Source of the DNA: Phymatolithon calcareum
Lineage: Eukaryota; Rhodophyta; Florideophyceae; Hapalidiales
Direction: 5' to 3'
Assembly: GCA_977006965.1 (NCBI GenBank)
Contig: OZ345376.1
Coordinates: forward strand, 496,001-560,000
DNA length: 64,000 bases
Positions 41,381 to 51,591 of this stretch are shown here, in pieces. The notes under the pieces were generated by a model that ran no database searches, was not told the DNA's origin, and saw only the letters and a list, made by a program, of their open reading frames with translations. Numbering within the stretch: position 1 is the stretch's first letter; every line of letters starts with the position of its first letter. The translations under genes were made by a program, and so were the position numbers.

Positions 41381-41873
41381 AAGTCGGTTGTCATACCGTT
41401 TTTCTCAAGCGCTTCACGTACGATCTGTATGAAGCGTGAACGGCAATGCGAAAATGCATCATAAAAATATGTGAGAAAGCCGTCAGGAAGTTGTGAACAT
41501 TGGGAGTCCCAATGTTGTGACGACTCACGTTGCGCCATTCGCCTCTGGCTGAAAATTATCAGAATTAACGTTGATCGGCAGTGTGTAGTGCGGTGTGCAC
41601 AAACTATCCATTCGAGCGCAAGCATCGCACCTTTCACCTGCGCACGCATCGATCCCGGCATCACGCAAGCAACCGTTAACGCACACGCACGTCCATGTCG
41701 TAGTGCACCTTGCTCAAGCGCCGTTCTTATTGGCAGATCGCGTGCACGGGCACGTCTCGCAGTGCATCAATATGAGCTTTTCAGGCATATTTTTGATACT
41801 TGAAATCCCTCATAATTTACCGTGCACAACGCAACCAACGTTTTCAGTATAATCTTTGAAACTTCCAAAACTG
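41381..41873. promoter_or_regulatory. Unique centre of the GTPase palindrome
   Basis: The 493 bp between the inverted arms. It lies between two divergently transcribed genes whose starts are 1366 bp apart, so it could contribute shared regulation. However, each gene's own 5' flank is duplicated within the arms and may hold its own promoter. I recognise no specific element. Short frames here are not supported as genes. Confidence 0.3.
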
Positions 41874-42217
41874 GCTTTCCTCCCCCTGTATAACTTTCCC
41901 CTGCTAATGCCCAGACACGTAGGCTCCGCACTAGTCGAAGGCAGAGCCGTACACTTGCGTCGTATGTGTGCCTAAAAAAGGGCACCTTCGCTCGAAAACT
42001 TTAGTCAATACAGTATGCATATCACCGGAGTGCAAGGGTCGAGCCGCAACCTTTTCTACTCTTTGCATTCTGCAAATTATCAGCACAGCAGACATCACTT
42101 ATCTCACGAGTTTGTCTGCCACCTCATCCCATCTACATCACACTCCGGAACACAATATTTCGCAGCTGTGGAGACAAATCAGTCCTCTCATTCTGTGCGA
42201 AATTCGAGCAACCAAGC

Positions 42218-44119
42218 ATGGATAGTTTGTTGAACCCAGTGGGACATATTGCTGATATTATCGCAATCTGCAACGCATTTGGGATTAAGACCCCGGCACA
42301 ACGAGCAGAATCGGAAGAGTTCATGAACGAAATTCGAGCCATTCAAGATGGTGTTAACAATCTGAGCGATCAGATTTCAATCTCTGAGAAGAAAATCAAG
42401 GAAATCAAGGATTCTATTACCGTTGCGATGACAATCGAAGTTCGTTCCAGACTTTCGAAAGACCTTTCAATTCGCAGTGAAGTCCTGGATTCTACGATCA
42501 AGCTTCTCCTCATGCTGAAACATATTACGGCTTTCGTCACGTTCGCGGTTGTTATCAGATATGATTTGGGTGCCCGAACTGCGACGCTCGGGATGGCTGG
42601 ATCCACCACCGACAACATTCACGACATGGTCAATTCTTTGGATCGCCTAGCAGGCCAAACGAAGGATTTGGAACTACCCAAGACAACCTACGTCAGTGCT
42701 CGATGTAGAGGGAAGCAAGACCTCGAAGCCGAAAGCCATGTTACGTCCACGCTGTGCTGCCTTGTCACAGAGGTTCTCGGTGTGCCATCCGTTGGTGCTG
42801 CAGTAAGCATCGAAAGCTGTGAATTGGAACCCAGAGGAAATAAGACTGTAGTTTTGCTCCGGTCCGAAGCTGTTGAGCTCGAAAAGCCTGAGTATGATCG
42901 ATTTTGCAGAATTTTCTTGGTTGGGGACACGAGGACTGGCAAGTCTTCTCTGGGGAATGCTTTGACCGAAACGAATACATTTAAGGTTTCGAAGGGAATG
43001 ACTGGAACCCTGCATATCGGTTGTGAAGAAATCCTGGATACGAGTTTAAACGGCGGATGCTTCACCGAAGTATATGATACTCCGGGCCTGAACGACAAAG
43101 ATCAGCTTGACGTGTATTACCAGGCTACAATCGAAGACAAAATCGTGGCGCTGCAACAAGCGAATGCTCTGGTTTTGACTATAGCTGTCGATGCTGGCAT
43201 TACAGACTCTGCAAGACGGGCAATCGAACAATACAAGGACCTGTTTGGACGAAAAATGGTGGACATGCTGATCGTTGTTCTGACCAGGAATGATTCGGCT
43301 GACAAGAAAGCATGTGAAGGTGAGATCGAATTCAATTGGAATACGATTGTTGGATTGATCAAAGGAATAAGAAAGTCGAACATCAAGTGCGTGAGTCTGG
43401 AGGATTTAAGGTGCAAGGAAACGTCATATTCCCACATCGTAGTCCGAGAATTGCTCACTACTTGCCAAAACATGCCGCTCAAGATCATTGAGTCTCTGTC
43501 AACAAAGTACGAAAAAATCAAAGACTCTCTTTTGAAAAAGAAAGGACAAGTTCAACATGAAGTGAATGAAATGATCAAGGATGGTTGGATTGCATACGAA
43601 AAACTGACGGATTTATTCGAATCTGCACCTTTCAGTGCAGTTGCCGATGTGTTTATGGATGGTTTCGTGTATAAGCAAACTGGCCCGAGTGAAAAATTTA
43701 TGGCATATGCGACGCTTGGTTTATTAAACTTTATTCGCAAGTTCGCAATTCGCGTTAAATTCACTGAAGCGGAAGGGCGCCAATTATGGAAACAATTTCT
43801 AGAACGAAACCGTCCACCCTCCCCGCAAGCGATGAGGATATTTGGTGACATGCTGGACGAGAAGGGGCTGGCAGTTCTAGTGAAAGCCGGAAAGCCGACG
43901 ATGCGCGGAGCTCTTCGGGTGCAGAGGAGCTACGTGACGGTATTCAACCCAGAGTACAAAGCCAGGGAGACCATTGCGGCGTTTGTCGACGAGCTTCAGT
44001 CGAAAGAAAAAGATATTACTCCACAAGTGATGGACGGATTAAGAAATCTAGCCTTTCCAAAAACGCGTGGAAAGCGCCTTCGCCGCAGTCAAAGGTTTCT
44101 ACAAGATCTAAAACGATAG
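42218..44119 (+). CDS. AIG1-like GTPase, right paralogue
   Basis: A 633-codon intronless frame from the ATG at 42218. Same layout as the left paralogue: helical N-terminal domain (1-225), P-loop GDTRTGKSS at 236-244, DTPG at 287-290, TRND at 356-359, then a Lys/Glu-rich helical C-terminal half ending in a basic stretch (KRLRRSQRFLQDLKR). It differs from its partner by scattered substitutions, for instance around residues 184-207 (CCLVTEVLGVPSVG against CCLVAVVLGVPSVG), and near 490 and the C-terminus by small indels. Both reading frames are intact despite this divergence, so both copies have probably stayed under selection since duplication. Neighbourhood: divergent partner on one side, 3' flank interrupted by an R1 retroposon on the other. 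Confidence 0.9.
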   Translation: MDSLLNPVGHIADIIAICNAFGIKTPAQRAESEEFMNEIRAIQDGVNNLSDQISISEKKIKEIKDSITVAMTIEVRSRLSKDLSIRSEVLDSTIKLLLMLKHITAFVTFAVVIRYDLGARTATLGMAGSTTDNIHDMVNSLDRLAGQTKDLELPKTTYVSARCRGKQDLEAESHVTSTLCCLVTEVLGVPSVGAAVSIESCELEPRGNKTVVLLRSEAVELEKPEYDRFCRIFLVGDTRTGKSSLGNALTETNTFKVSKGMTGTLHIGCEEILDTSLNGGCFTEVYDTPGLNDKDQLDVYYQATIEDKIVALQQANALVLTIAVDAGITDSARRAIEQYKDLFGRKMVDMLIVVLTRNDSADKKACEGEIEFNWNTIVGLIKGIRKSNIKCVSLEDLRCKETSYSHIVVRELLTTCQNMPLKIIESLSTKYEKIKDSLLKKKGQVQHEVNEMIKDGWIAYEKLTDLFESAPFSAVADVFMDGFVYKQTGPSEKFMAYATLGLLNFIRKFAIRVKFTEAEGRQLWKQFLERNRPPSPQAMRIFGDMLDEKGLAVLVKAGKPTMRGALRVQRSYVTVFNPEYKARETIAAFVDELQSKEKDITPQVMDGLRNLAFPKTRGKRLRRSQRFLQDLKR

Positions 44120-44531
44120 GTGATTTGTTCTCTTAGTCTAAGTGTTGCTCCCTTAGTAAATAATTTGCCCTTTTGCGGTGTGCGGTTCCATCCAGTAGCG
44201 CCGCCCAACGAGAGTGTCCTTCACACTCTGCCCAGTAAGAAATCGGGTCCGATTCGTACTGGAACTTTCCCTGACCGACACATTAATGTGCATGCTACGT
44301 AAAGTGTCTATTTGACGAAAATTTTCCCTCAATTGAGGGAATGATATTCAATTAATTTTTTGCACATGAAAGCTACTTGCTATCGAGCACGTCAAAAGTG
44401 TGAGCTCATGGATGTTTTTAACATGCTTAGTGAAACAGCTCATATGAGTAGAAGCGCCACAAATGCGTAGCGTGGCACTGCTCGAGGTTAACAGATTCGA
44501 GGTTTCCGGTTTTGTCTCCACTTTAACACAG

Positions 44532-44751
44532 TTTTTTATTCAAGTTTATTTAAAATCCCCACAGACTTCCGAAGATATGGGCGAGGCTTCCTCTGATGCT
44601 ACCTACCTTTGTGCAGCTCACGAAACGCCCACTAGAATCGCGGACGGGAAAACTCAGGATTCAAAGTAATCCTATCTCAGTCCTCTACAGGATTGCTGGT
44701 TCTTGGACTTGACCGCTTTTTGCCTTGCCTTATACGAGTCAATACAGGCCT
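44532..44751 (-). mobile_element. Poly-A retroposon R1, copy 3, with target duplication
   Basis: A 220-bp insertion in the right palindrome arm, flanked by the 12-bp direct repeat actttaacacag (44520-44531 and 44752-44763). The left arm keeps the single, uninterrupted site (cgtgttaaagt near 38629). The plus strand starts with T6 then tttatttaaaatccccacag, so the element lies on the minus strand with an AATAAA signal and A tail. This fits LINE-driven retroposition. Confidence 0.88.
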
Positions 44752-45325
44752 ACTTTAACACAGTGCTGGGATATCAGCAGAGACAGCATTGGGAATGCAG
44801 CGGAGAAGGACTGGTGGTGAAAGCCGTAGAGAGCCCTCGAACATTATACGAATGCGCTGTTCTAGGAGGCGATTTCTGCAGCATATCGTGCACGCCACGT
44901 CCACGAATACGAATGGTTCGCTTTCCAAGCGAATGTAAACGTCGCTTCTCTCTTCCCGAGATTGAAGTAGAGAATTCGGTGATCTCCCTCTAGTTGCTCG
45001 GCACAGCTCAGCTGAACACTTCTCTTAGACTCTGGCCTCTCCAACACACGATTTGGAACCATTGGAGGGGCATTCCCGCAGATATCCGGGTTTCCAAGTC
45101 CCCCACAAAAGCTACGGTGCTCCGTAGCTTTCGTTCAAAGGGAACAAAAACACATGTTTGGTCTCAATGGAGAAGCGAACGGGTGGTCCTGTTCTGAACT
45201 GGATTTGAATGTAGAGTTCCCGTGTACCGTTGCTATATTCGATGCAGTTTTTATTCTCCAGGCAAGAGTTTTTCTTATCCAGTTATTGCAAAGTAAGGCA
45301 TGCGCACAACAGAATGAACAAGCTT

Positions 45326-45500
45326 CTATGGATGTTGCGATTGAAAATAATCACAGGGGTGTATGAAAACATGCTGCACTAAAGCAAACGCCAGCGCATA
45401 ACAGAATCCTGGAGCCAGGGAGAATTGATATCCCAGCATAATAATCTGATCAACTCCTTCCTTGCTCAGAACAGGTGGGCAATGACACCGAACGACATGA
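45326..45500 (-). pseudogene. Fragment related to the C-terminus of the 3.3-kb protein
   Basis: On the minus strand the frame contains LAPGFCYALAFALVQHVFIH, similar to GAQGFCYAMAFASGQHFYLH at the end of the 3327-3998 gene. The rest of that protein is not found here. Likely a truncated copy. Confidence 0.4.
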
Positions 45501-46705
45501 ACACGCAAACCGCCGATGCCATCGCCGTAACTTTCACGGCAACTCGCCGATGTCGATAGCCGACAAGCGCGATTACTTCGCACGCGCTCGTGTCCCGTCT
45601 AGCTCGGGATGAGACAATGCGCGGCGCGTACAGATGACATGAGAATCTTGAGGTAAATAATTGACCACGAAGACTTTCAGTAATGGAAAATGCATCACCT
45701 TTCATACATTTCACATGCTTGACTTCTCCGAGCCCGAAAAGAATAGAATCGTGGACTCTGACGAACAAACCGGCAATGAAAGGCTGACGGCAGGATGGTA
45801 TGCACAAAATTTTGAACTTTGCATTGTACCCCACAACAATTTGACGCGGTAGCAAAGGATGCCTGTCGCACGCCGTTTAGAATAATAGTCCCTTTCGAAA
45901 TTGATCACACCCTCTTGCGCAAGCCATACATTTCTGATTCCCTTGGAGAGGAAGGACGCCGCGAAGAGGAAACTCGCAATCTCTGCCCCTTGTCCACCCG
46001 TTCGCATTGAGTGATACATGAGCTTCTGACGGAAATAACAAACAGTGAGAACCGGCCGCATGCATTTTTCCTCATTCGTGATATCACCTGCGCTTCGCCG
46101 AGGGCCTTCTTCGCTCGCAACCGTAGCTCCTCAACACCTGACCGAGAGCGAGACGTAAACCGTCATTTGCATACCTTGGAGGGGGAAAAATTCCGCCAAG
46201 CGGCAGTCGCCGCAAGCGGTACAATGCGACACGGTGGTTCAGGGTAGAGTTTAAGAGCCGGTCACCGAGGGGAACCCGATCCATATCGTCGTGCAAACAG
46301 AGACCCTGTGAACGGAGTAGGCAATGTAGAAAACGCGCTCGTCAGCAGGCAATAAGTTGGAAATCAAATTCGTTTTCCAGCGTCGGCGATGATGACACTT
46401 ACCGCACAAAAAGTTCAGGCGTGCACGAACGCACAACTCTCTCGCAAGTACTAAACAGACGATGGGACGGTACGCCACGAAAAGTGTGCCGATATGGAGT
46501 GCAGTGCCCTGAACTCTTCGCCTGCCATTTGAACTCGTGCAAACGCATTCCGAACGTCATCGATCGCTGCATGACATCCACTGCACACGCACGGCAAAAT
46601 TGTTCCACAAACGCAAAGAGACATTAATTGGGTAAAACGGCGACAGACCGTGAGATGGCATGCAAAAATGAACCATCGACAGGCCGGTCGAAAGAATTCT
46701 CCCGT
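45501..46705. other. No supported gene; outer flank of inverted repeat B
   Basis: Short overlapping frames on both strands (up to 129 codons). About 46.34-46.43 kb is weakly similar to 18.50-18.60 kb (gctcgtcagca, gatgatgacacttaccgcac), so the arm family extends outward here. The true outer limit of the left arm cannot be set because its partner leaves the window at 64000. Confidence 0.35.
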
Positions 46706-49700
46706 TTGAAAAAGCAACCTTGGCGCACATTCCTCCACGATCTCACGCACGTGTATAGGAACGACTTGCGGTATGAAGCTCCAGATGTGCACCAGACGGA
46801 CAATTAGATATACGAAATTGCCAGATACGAATTAGCGGCTGCACTCACGTTTGGATGTAATGCCATCATGATGGCATCTGTCTGCGCGAAAAGACAAGAA
46901 TTTCCTGTAGTGATGGTGTGACCGAGATCAAATCAGAGCCAATCCTTGTGTTCAAAAAAGGCCACGGAAAGGCCGAAATTACCTGCACCGGTACAGAATG
47001 TAGCCGAGGGAACGCGTCGTCATTGAATATCCGGCGGAAACGAAACAGAACATGAGATCAGCTCATGTCCTGTCGCACGATCATCATGTTTTCGGAGGAA
47101 GAGGCAAATTGGAGTGCATGTACCCCGGCGTTTGCATCACGCGGATAGGAACGGCATGCACGGATGGTTGGGCGAAGCAGATGGGGAGGGATGTAAACGG
47201 GCGATTTTTCATTGCGGGAGGTTTTTTAACAAAGTGGTCGAAGTCAGAGCCAATCATTATCGTCCAGAACTTGCCTGACTCCATTTCATGATTGTAATTG
47301 GTTAAGAGGAATAAACTGTAAATTTAAAACTGACAGCGCTCAGCTGTCGTTGCCCTCGAGGGTAGCGAACAGTTGCTTCCGCAGGCGATTTCGAACGTTT
47401 GTTATTGACAATTTTTCATCTGGTTCCATTTAAACTGCTTGCTCTGGCGTACGCATTAAGGAGAAAGGTTGTTCTACACTTTCGGCATTTCTTCTTTCGC
47501 TACGAGGGATCAAATCTTGCGCCGTCGATACAACGCTAAGGATCAATTGCATTCATCGCAAAGTTGCGCATCCGACATTTACTTCTTGCAAATAAACAGC
47601 ATCGAAACGAGAGTAAACAAGCAGGGACAGCACCTTTTGTGCCGCCTTTACAACCATTGTTTGTACAGCCATTCTCACTCTTGTCGCTTTGACTCGTTGA
47701 CGAGGAAGCGAAAGTGTTTTGATCTTGCATTCTTCATGTATGTCTCTTCTGCATGACCGTGCTCATGAACGTTCTTTGGCTCAGAATAACAATGTTCGAA
47801 TAGACCAAAGTGGTCAAGGCTGTCATGAACACGTTGGCTGACTTCGAAGCACTTGCGGTGGACTTGTAAACGGTCTCCTGTACGTAACGGATAATGTGCA
47901 TGAGTAGGTACCAGAAGTTGCATCACTACATCCGATTGCTTTCAGAGCATGATCTCTATGACGGTTAGCATAATAATGAGCTTGTACAGCAGCGCCGTGG
48001 ACATGAGCAGCAAACTCAATCGTAGCATCTGCACTTCCTGCTCCATTGCGCGCAGACGGCTTGTGGTCGAGGTGTGTGTGTGCAAGCGCGGGAGCCGTGC
48101 TCTTCATTTTTCATGTTCATGGCTACGAGATCTGGTATTGGTAGATTTCTTGCGCAGTGTACGGGCTTGCACGGTCATGTTTGAAGATGTGAAGGACGTG
48201 AGGATTCGAGAACTTTTTTTATGACGACTTCTTTGTGGTGGGAAAGGTTTTCTCAGAATCAAGTTCCAAGAATGCAAATTGTACACTATGTGCTCCACTT
48301 AATGTTGCCTCGCGTGGATGGCCTTGCAAGCTCCTGTCATGTTCTTGGAGTGCCGGTTCTTCCTCTTTCTGCGGTTTTCGCACAGTTATATTACGCAATG
48401 TTATCGTCTTGCGAAATGAACCTGTCCCTCTAAAGACTCATTTACACCGTTGGTGAGCTGAGTTTCAATTTGGCGTTACGAACTTTTTTGTTTTGGGTAT
48501 ATTACTGTGCTTGATCAGGTGGATGTAATGGCTTGTGTAGACTATGCGCATGATCATATATGCACTTTTCGTGTTACGCGCACATTTGCTACGACGGCAA
48601 ATTCCAATCGAGTAACTCTCGTTTTACACTTGTTCCGTGCGCTGCTTTCGTAGACTCGCCTGCAATTCGACGCGGCGATAAATCATCGGCCTCTCACGTC
48701 GTGCCCCAGTTTGTTATGGAGGGACTGGACATATTTTCCTTTCTCCTGACTTCAGACTATTCCTGGCCGACGAGGATCTACTGAAGAAAATCTCGACATG
48801 CCGAGACTTCATGTAATGCTGCAACTCTGCCGTCAGGAGAGATGAAAAATTGGAGGCAACTTGACCCTGGCGATGAATCTCTGCTGACCAGGATAATCCA
48901 AAAATCGAAGTCTATCATAATCTGTTCTGATTACTACTGTCCAATCATCAATCGAACAGTCCCATATTTCGTCGTTGAAATTCCCAATATGGGGAATTTC
49001 AACGACGAAATGCATTTCGAGCAGCAAGCGTCGCTCTGCTGTGTGGTACTTTTCAAATATTTTTCGGAAACAATGGGTCCAACATTCCTTGACAGATTGT
49101 CCTGACGTCCGCTCTCTCTTCGCGGTCAGCACCGTAGCCTCTGCACTACAAAAGTCCCCGACCAGTACCGTGATGTAGCCATTCCATCATCGTAACCATC
49201 AAGCTCTCTAACCTGCACGAACGACCCCTGCCTGACAAACTCTGAAGAGTACTCCTGGAAAATCCGCAGAACTCTATCAACCTCGAATTCGTGCACTGCA
49301 GCAATAATGTTTGAAATTCTCGGAGTTCTTTTCGTCGTCGTCAATGTTCTGGACCTCGTCCTTCTGGTCAACTGGTAATCGACCGCTCTTGAAGCCGCCT
49401 TTGCATGCGCTCTGTCCAACTAGTCGTCAAATCCGCTCGAAACATCCGCCTTGAAATCTGAGCTGTCCGAATATTATGCTCACCATGTTCATGGCAGATG
49501 ACTATGCCTGCGATGCAGTGCCCTTTCTTTTCGTTTGCGAAGATCATCGCACTCTCTGTCCGTTTTCGGGCTTATCGAAAGGTCTTGCTGTACTCTGTGC
49601 CAGTCCACTACCTTGCTTCGCTGCTTTAGAACTACGGATCTCATTCCATATGTGTCTAGCTACGGCGATTAACTTATCTGCAGGCATGCTGGCAATCTGT

Positions 49701-49993
49701 AAATAAACTAACCTTATTCTGCCGCATCAGCGTGATCCCTAAATATCGTTGATTGTTCCCCACGGTCGCCGTATTCGAAAATCAAGCACAATTGAAAGGA
49801 ACGCTGTGGCTTTTTCCTCTTCCACAATAACACGTAATGACGGTGACCGTCCTACTATGGAAACCCCGGATTAGTGTGGCAGGATTCTCATCATGTCAGA
49901 ATAAACAAAGGAAATAGCCGTGGAAATGTTCCTTGGGCAGGTGAATCAGCCCCCGACAAACAGCACCGGGGGGGGGGGGGGAACTGAGCTAGC
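46706..49993 (+). repeat. Left arm of large inverted repeat B
   Basis: Reverse-complement match to 59702-64000 minus the MULE at 62425-63477. The arms are at least 3.28 kb and the partner arm leaves the window. Similarity is very high; the coincident 91-codon frames at 47949-48224 and 61422-61697 differ at two residues. Small frames occur but none has a domain. The inner end carries a G14 run at 49968-49981, where the other copies read ataggtggaa. Confidence 0.92.
48966..49011. repeat. 46-bp palindrome inserted in left arm B
   Basis: atttcgtcgttgaaattccc and its complement around a six-base centre. Copy A (26.08 kb) reads straight through as tatttcggacagcaagcg, so the palindrome is an insertion or expansion relative to A. 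The same palindrome sits in the right arm at 60658-60703. Confidence 0.85.
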
Positions 49994-50667
49994 AACGTGA
50001 AAAGGTCTGTTATCCAGATACGAAGGATATTCTGCATTCGAATCTGTATGATAGCTCGAATGTTACACGTGTACGACCGAAAGCCGGAAATGCAGGCAAC
50101 ATGGCTGACATGTGCCCCATGTCCGGCAATTTAGCGGTCATATTCACCTCGTTGAAGGATGTGTTGGGAGCTCGGCCCAGAAACCAATGTTAGAAATTGA
50201 GCATTCTTGTTCTCGGTTCGGCAAAGCGCTCGCGTGTTCCGTTAAACCGACCCAAAAAAGTTTACTAATTTCATGCATGCACCGTGGCTCAGGCATTGAC
50301 AATATCAAGATATTCAATATTCTAAGACTCTTACAATTTAGATAAATTTGTGCGGATATAGTATTCGCGGAGGCCTCTTGCATTCTGAAACCCGAGGACA
50401 TTCTAAATTCGAAGATCCATACATCGAGGATTGACTGTAGTACTTGATTCGGTGGACTCGTTTCGCATTGCTGGCAACGAGTTTTTTTGCGAAAGTAATT
50501 GATGGACCGGAAGATCTACAGGGGCACAAGTAATTTTGCGAAAAGGCCCAAACTACTCCAAGATCATTGAAAACACCATTTCACGCACCTCCCGAAGGAC
50601 TCCAGAATGCTTGAAACGCTTATTGACGGTTTCGTGGCGAGCCCGTAGGACAACGCAAGTACAGTAC
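49994..50667. repeat. Loop of repeat B, left part
   Basis: Reverse complement of about 29.88-30.56 kb. Ends at the gypsy insertion point. Confidence 0.88.
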
Positions 50668-51417
50668 TGTTGCACGAAAAGTAGGAATCGGTCTTTGGCG
50701 CAGAAGACGTGAGACAAATGTCATACGTGGCAATTTCGAGTGGTTGTCACAATGGGGAGTTTCCGATTTGGCTGCCTCAGACGGGACGGTCGCGAAGGTG
50801 GCAGCTCTGGGGGCATTCACCCCAAATTGCGGATTGAGGAGTCCATTGCACTCTGTGCGCGTCACTGCAATGGGCGTGGGCGGCCAACACCGTTCGTGGA
50901 ACGGCTTTGCGCTGACGGGCGCACGACAAGGTTGCTGATAAAGGCTTTGGGCGTATGTACACGCTCTGCGGCGGGTGTCCGCCGATCTATGGGATGATGT
51001 TGGTGCTCGTTGAGGACGAGCCTTTTAACTAATGTATGCCGTTGGCGCGAGGCGCCAACGAGAGCGACTGCGGGCGCGAGGCGGCATGGTCGCGAATGGC
51101 GCGCTGACGGTCGTAGACCGAGGAATCGGTCTAAGGAGCGCGCGTGGTACTTGGTATGCTTGCGCGGGGTCTTGCAAGGCGGAGACGGCCGCTGAGTTAC
51201 TTGGAGAAACCCCTTAAATAGTCGCCCCAGGAGGCGACTTACAAGGAGAAGGGGCATCGAACTGGAGTTGTGCTACGGTGGAAATTGGATTGCATCGGGT
51301 TGCGGGTTTGTTCGATCGTTGTTAAGTTGAAGACGAAAGGTAAAGCGTTTTCGAGTTTGGTCCTGGATTGGACCTGTTGTTTTGGTTGCTAAAGCGCTCG
51401 CGTTGGATTACGCGACA
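50668..51417 (+). repeat. 5' LTR
   Basis: 750 bp, TGTTGC...GCGACA. One difference from the 3' LTR noticed by eye (agtagg against aggagg at 50682/56773). Contains a small stem (gttggcgcgaggcgccaac). Frames inside it occur identically in the other LTR and are not supported as genes. Confidence 0.97.
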
Positions 51418-51591
51418 TAACAAATTTGTTAGACTGCGTGCAGCTGAAGCTGCAACTGTTGTGTTCAAGCAAGGGACGATTGTCTGCAACCAGGCAAGGG
51501 TTGGAGCATTCGTTGTTGTCAAGGGTTTGATTTTTGGGAATATTTGCTACGTGAAGTGTATTCATCATCTGCATACTGAAGGCTTGTCGTG
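51418..51591 (+). promoter_or_regulatory. 5' leader; no standard primer-binding site seen
   Basis: The bases right after the LTR (taacaaatttgttagactgc) do not start with the TGG expected from pairing with the CCA end of a tRNA. They include a 12-bp perfect palindrome aacaaatttgtt (51419-51430). Priming may be by another mechanism. Confidence 0.5.

Larger units (their letters stand above)
41874..45154 (+). repeat. Right arm of the GTPase palindrome
   Basis: Inverse of 38229-41380. Similarity stops at gctttcctcc on the inside and at cgttcaaagggaacaaaaac on the outside. It contains the second GTPase gene and a 220-bp R1 retroposon absent from the left arm. The 3' flank of the gene is more diverged (44.12-44.52 kb) than the coding part. 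Confidence 0.9.

Noticed and set aside
38229-45154. The GTPase palindrome as an assembly artefact
   Set aside because: The arms differ by many substitutions, by private insertions with target duplications and by private hairpins, so they are not one sequence assembled twice.
47949-48224. 91-codon frame, conserved in both arms of repeat B
   Set aside because: Conservation follows from recent duplication of the arms. The opposite strand is equally open. No domain. Not strong enough for a gene call.
50740-51257. Open frames of 60-131 codons inside both LTRs
   Set aside because: They are the same frames repeated in the two LTRs, without motifs, and LTRs do not normally encode proteins in these elements.
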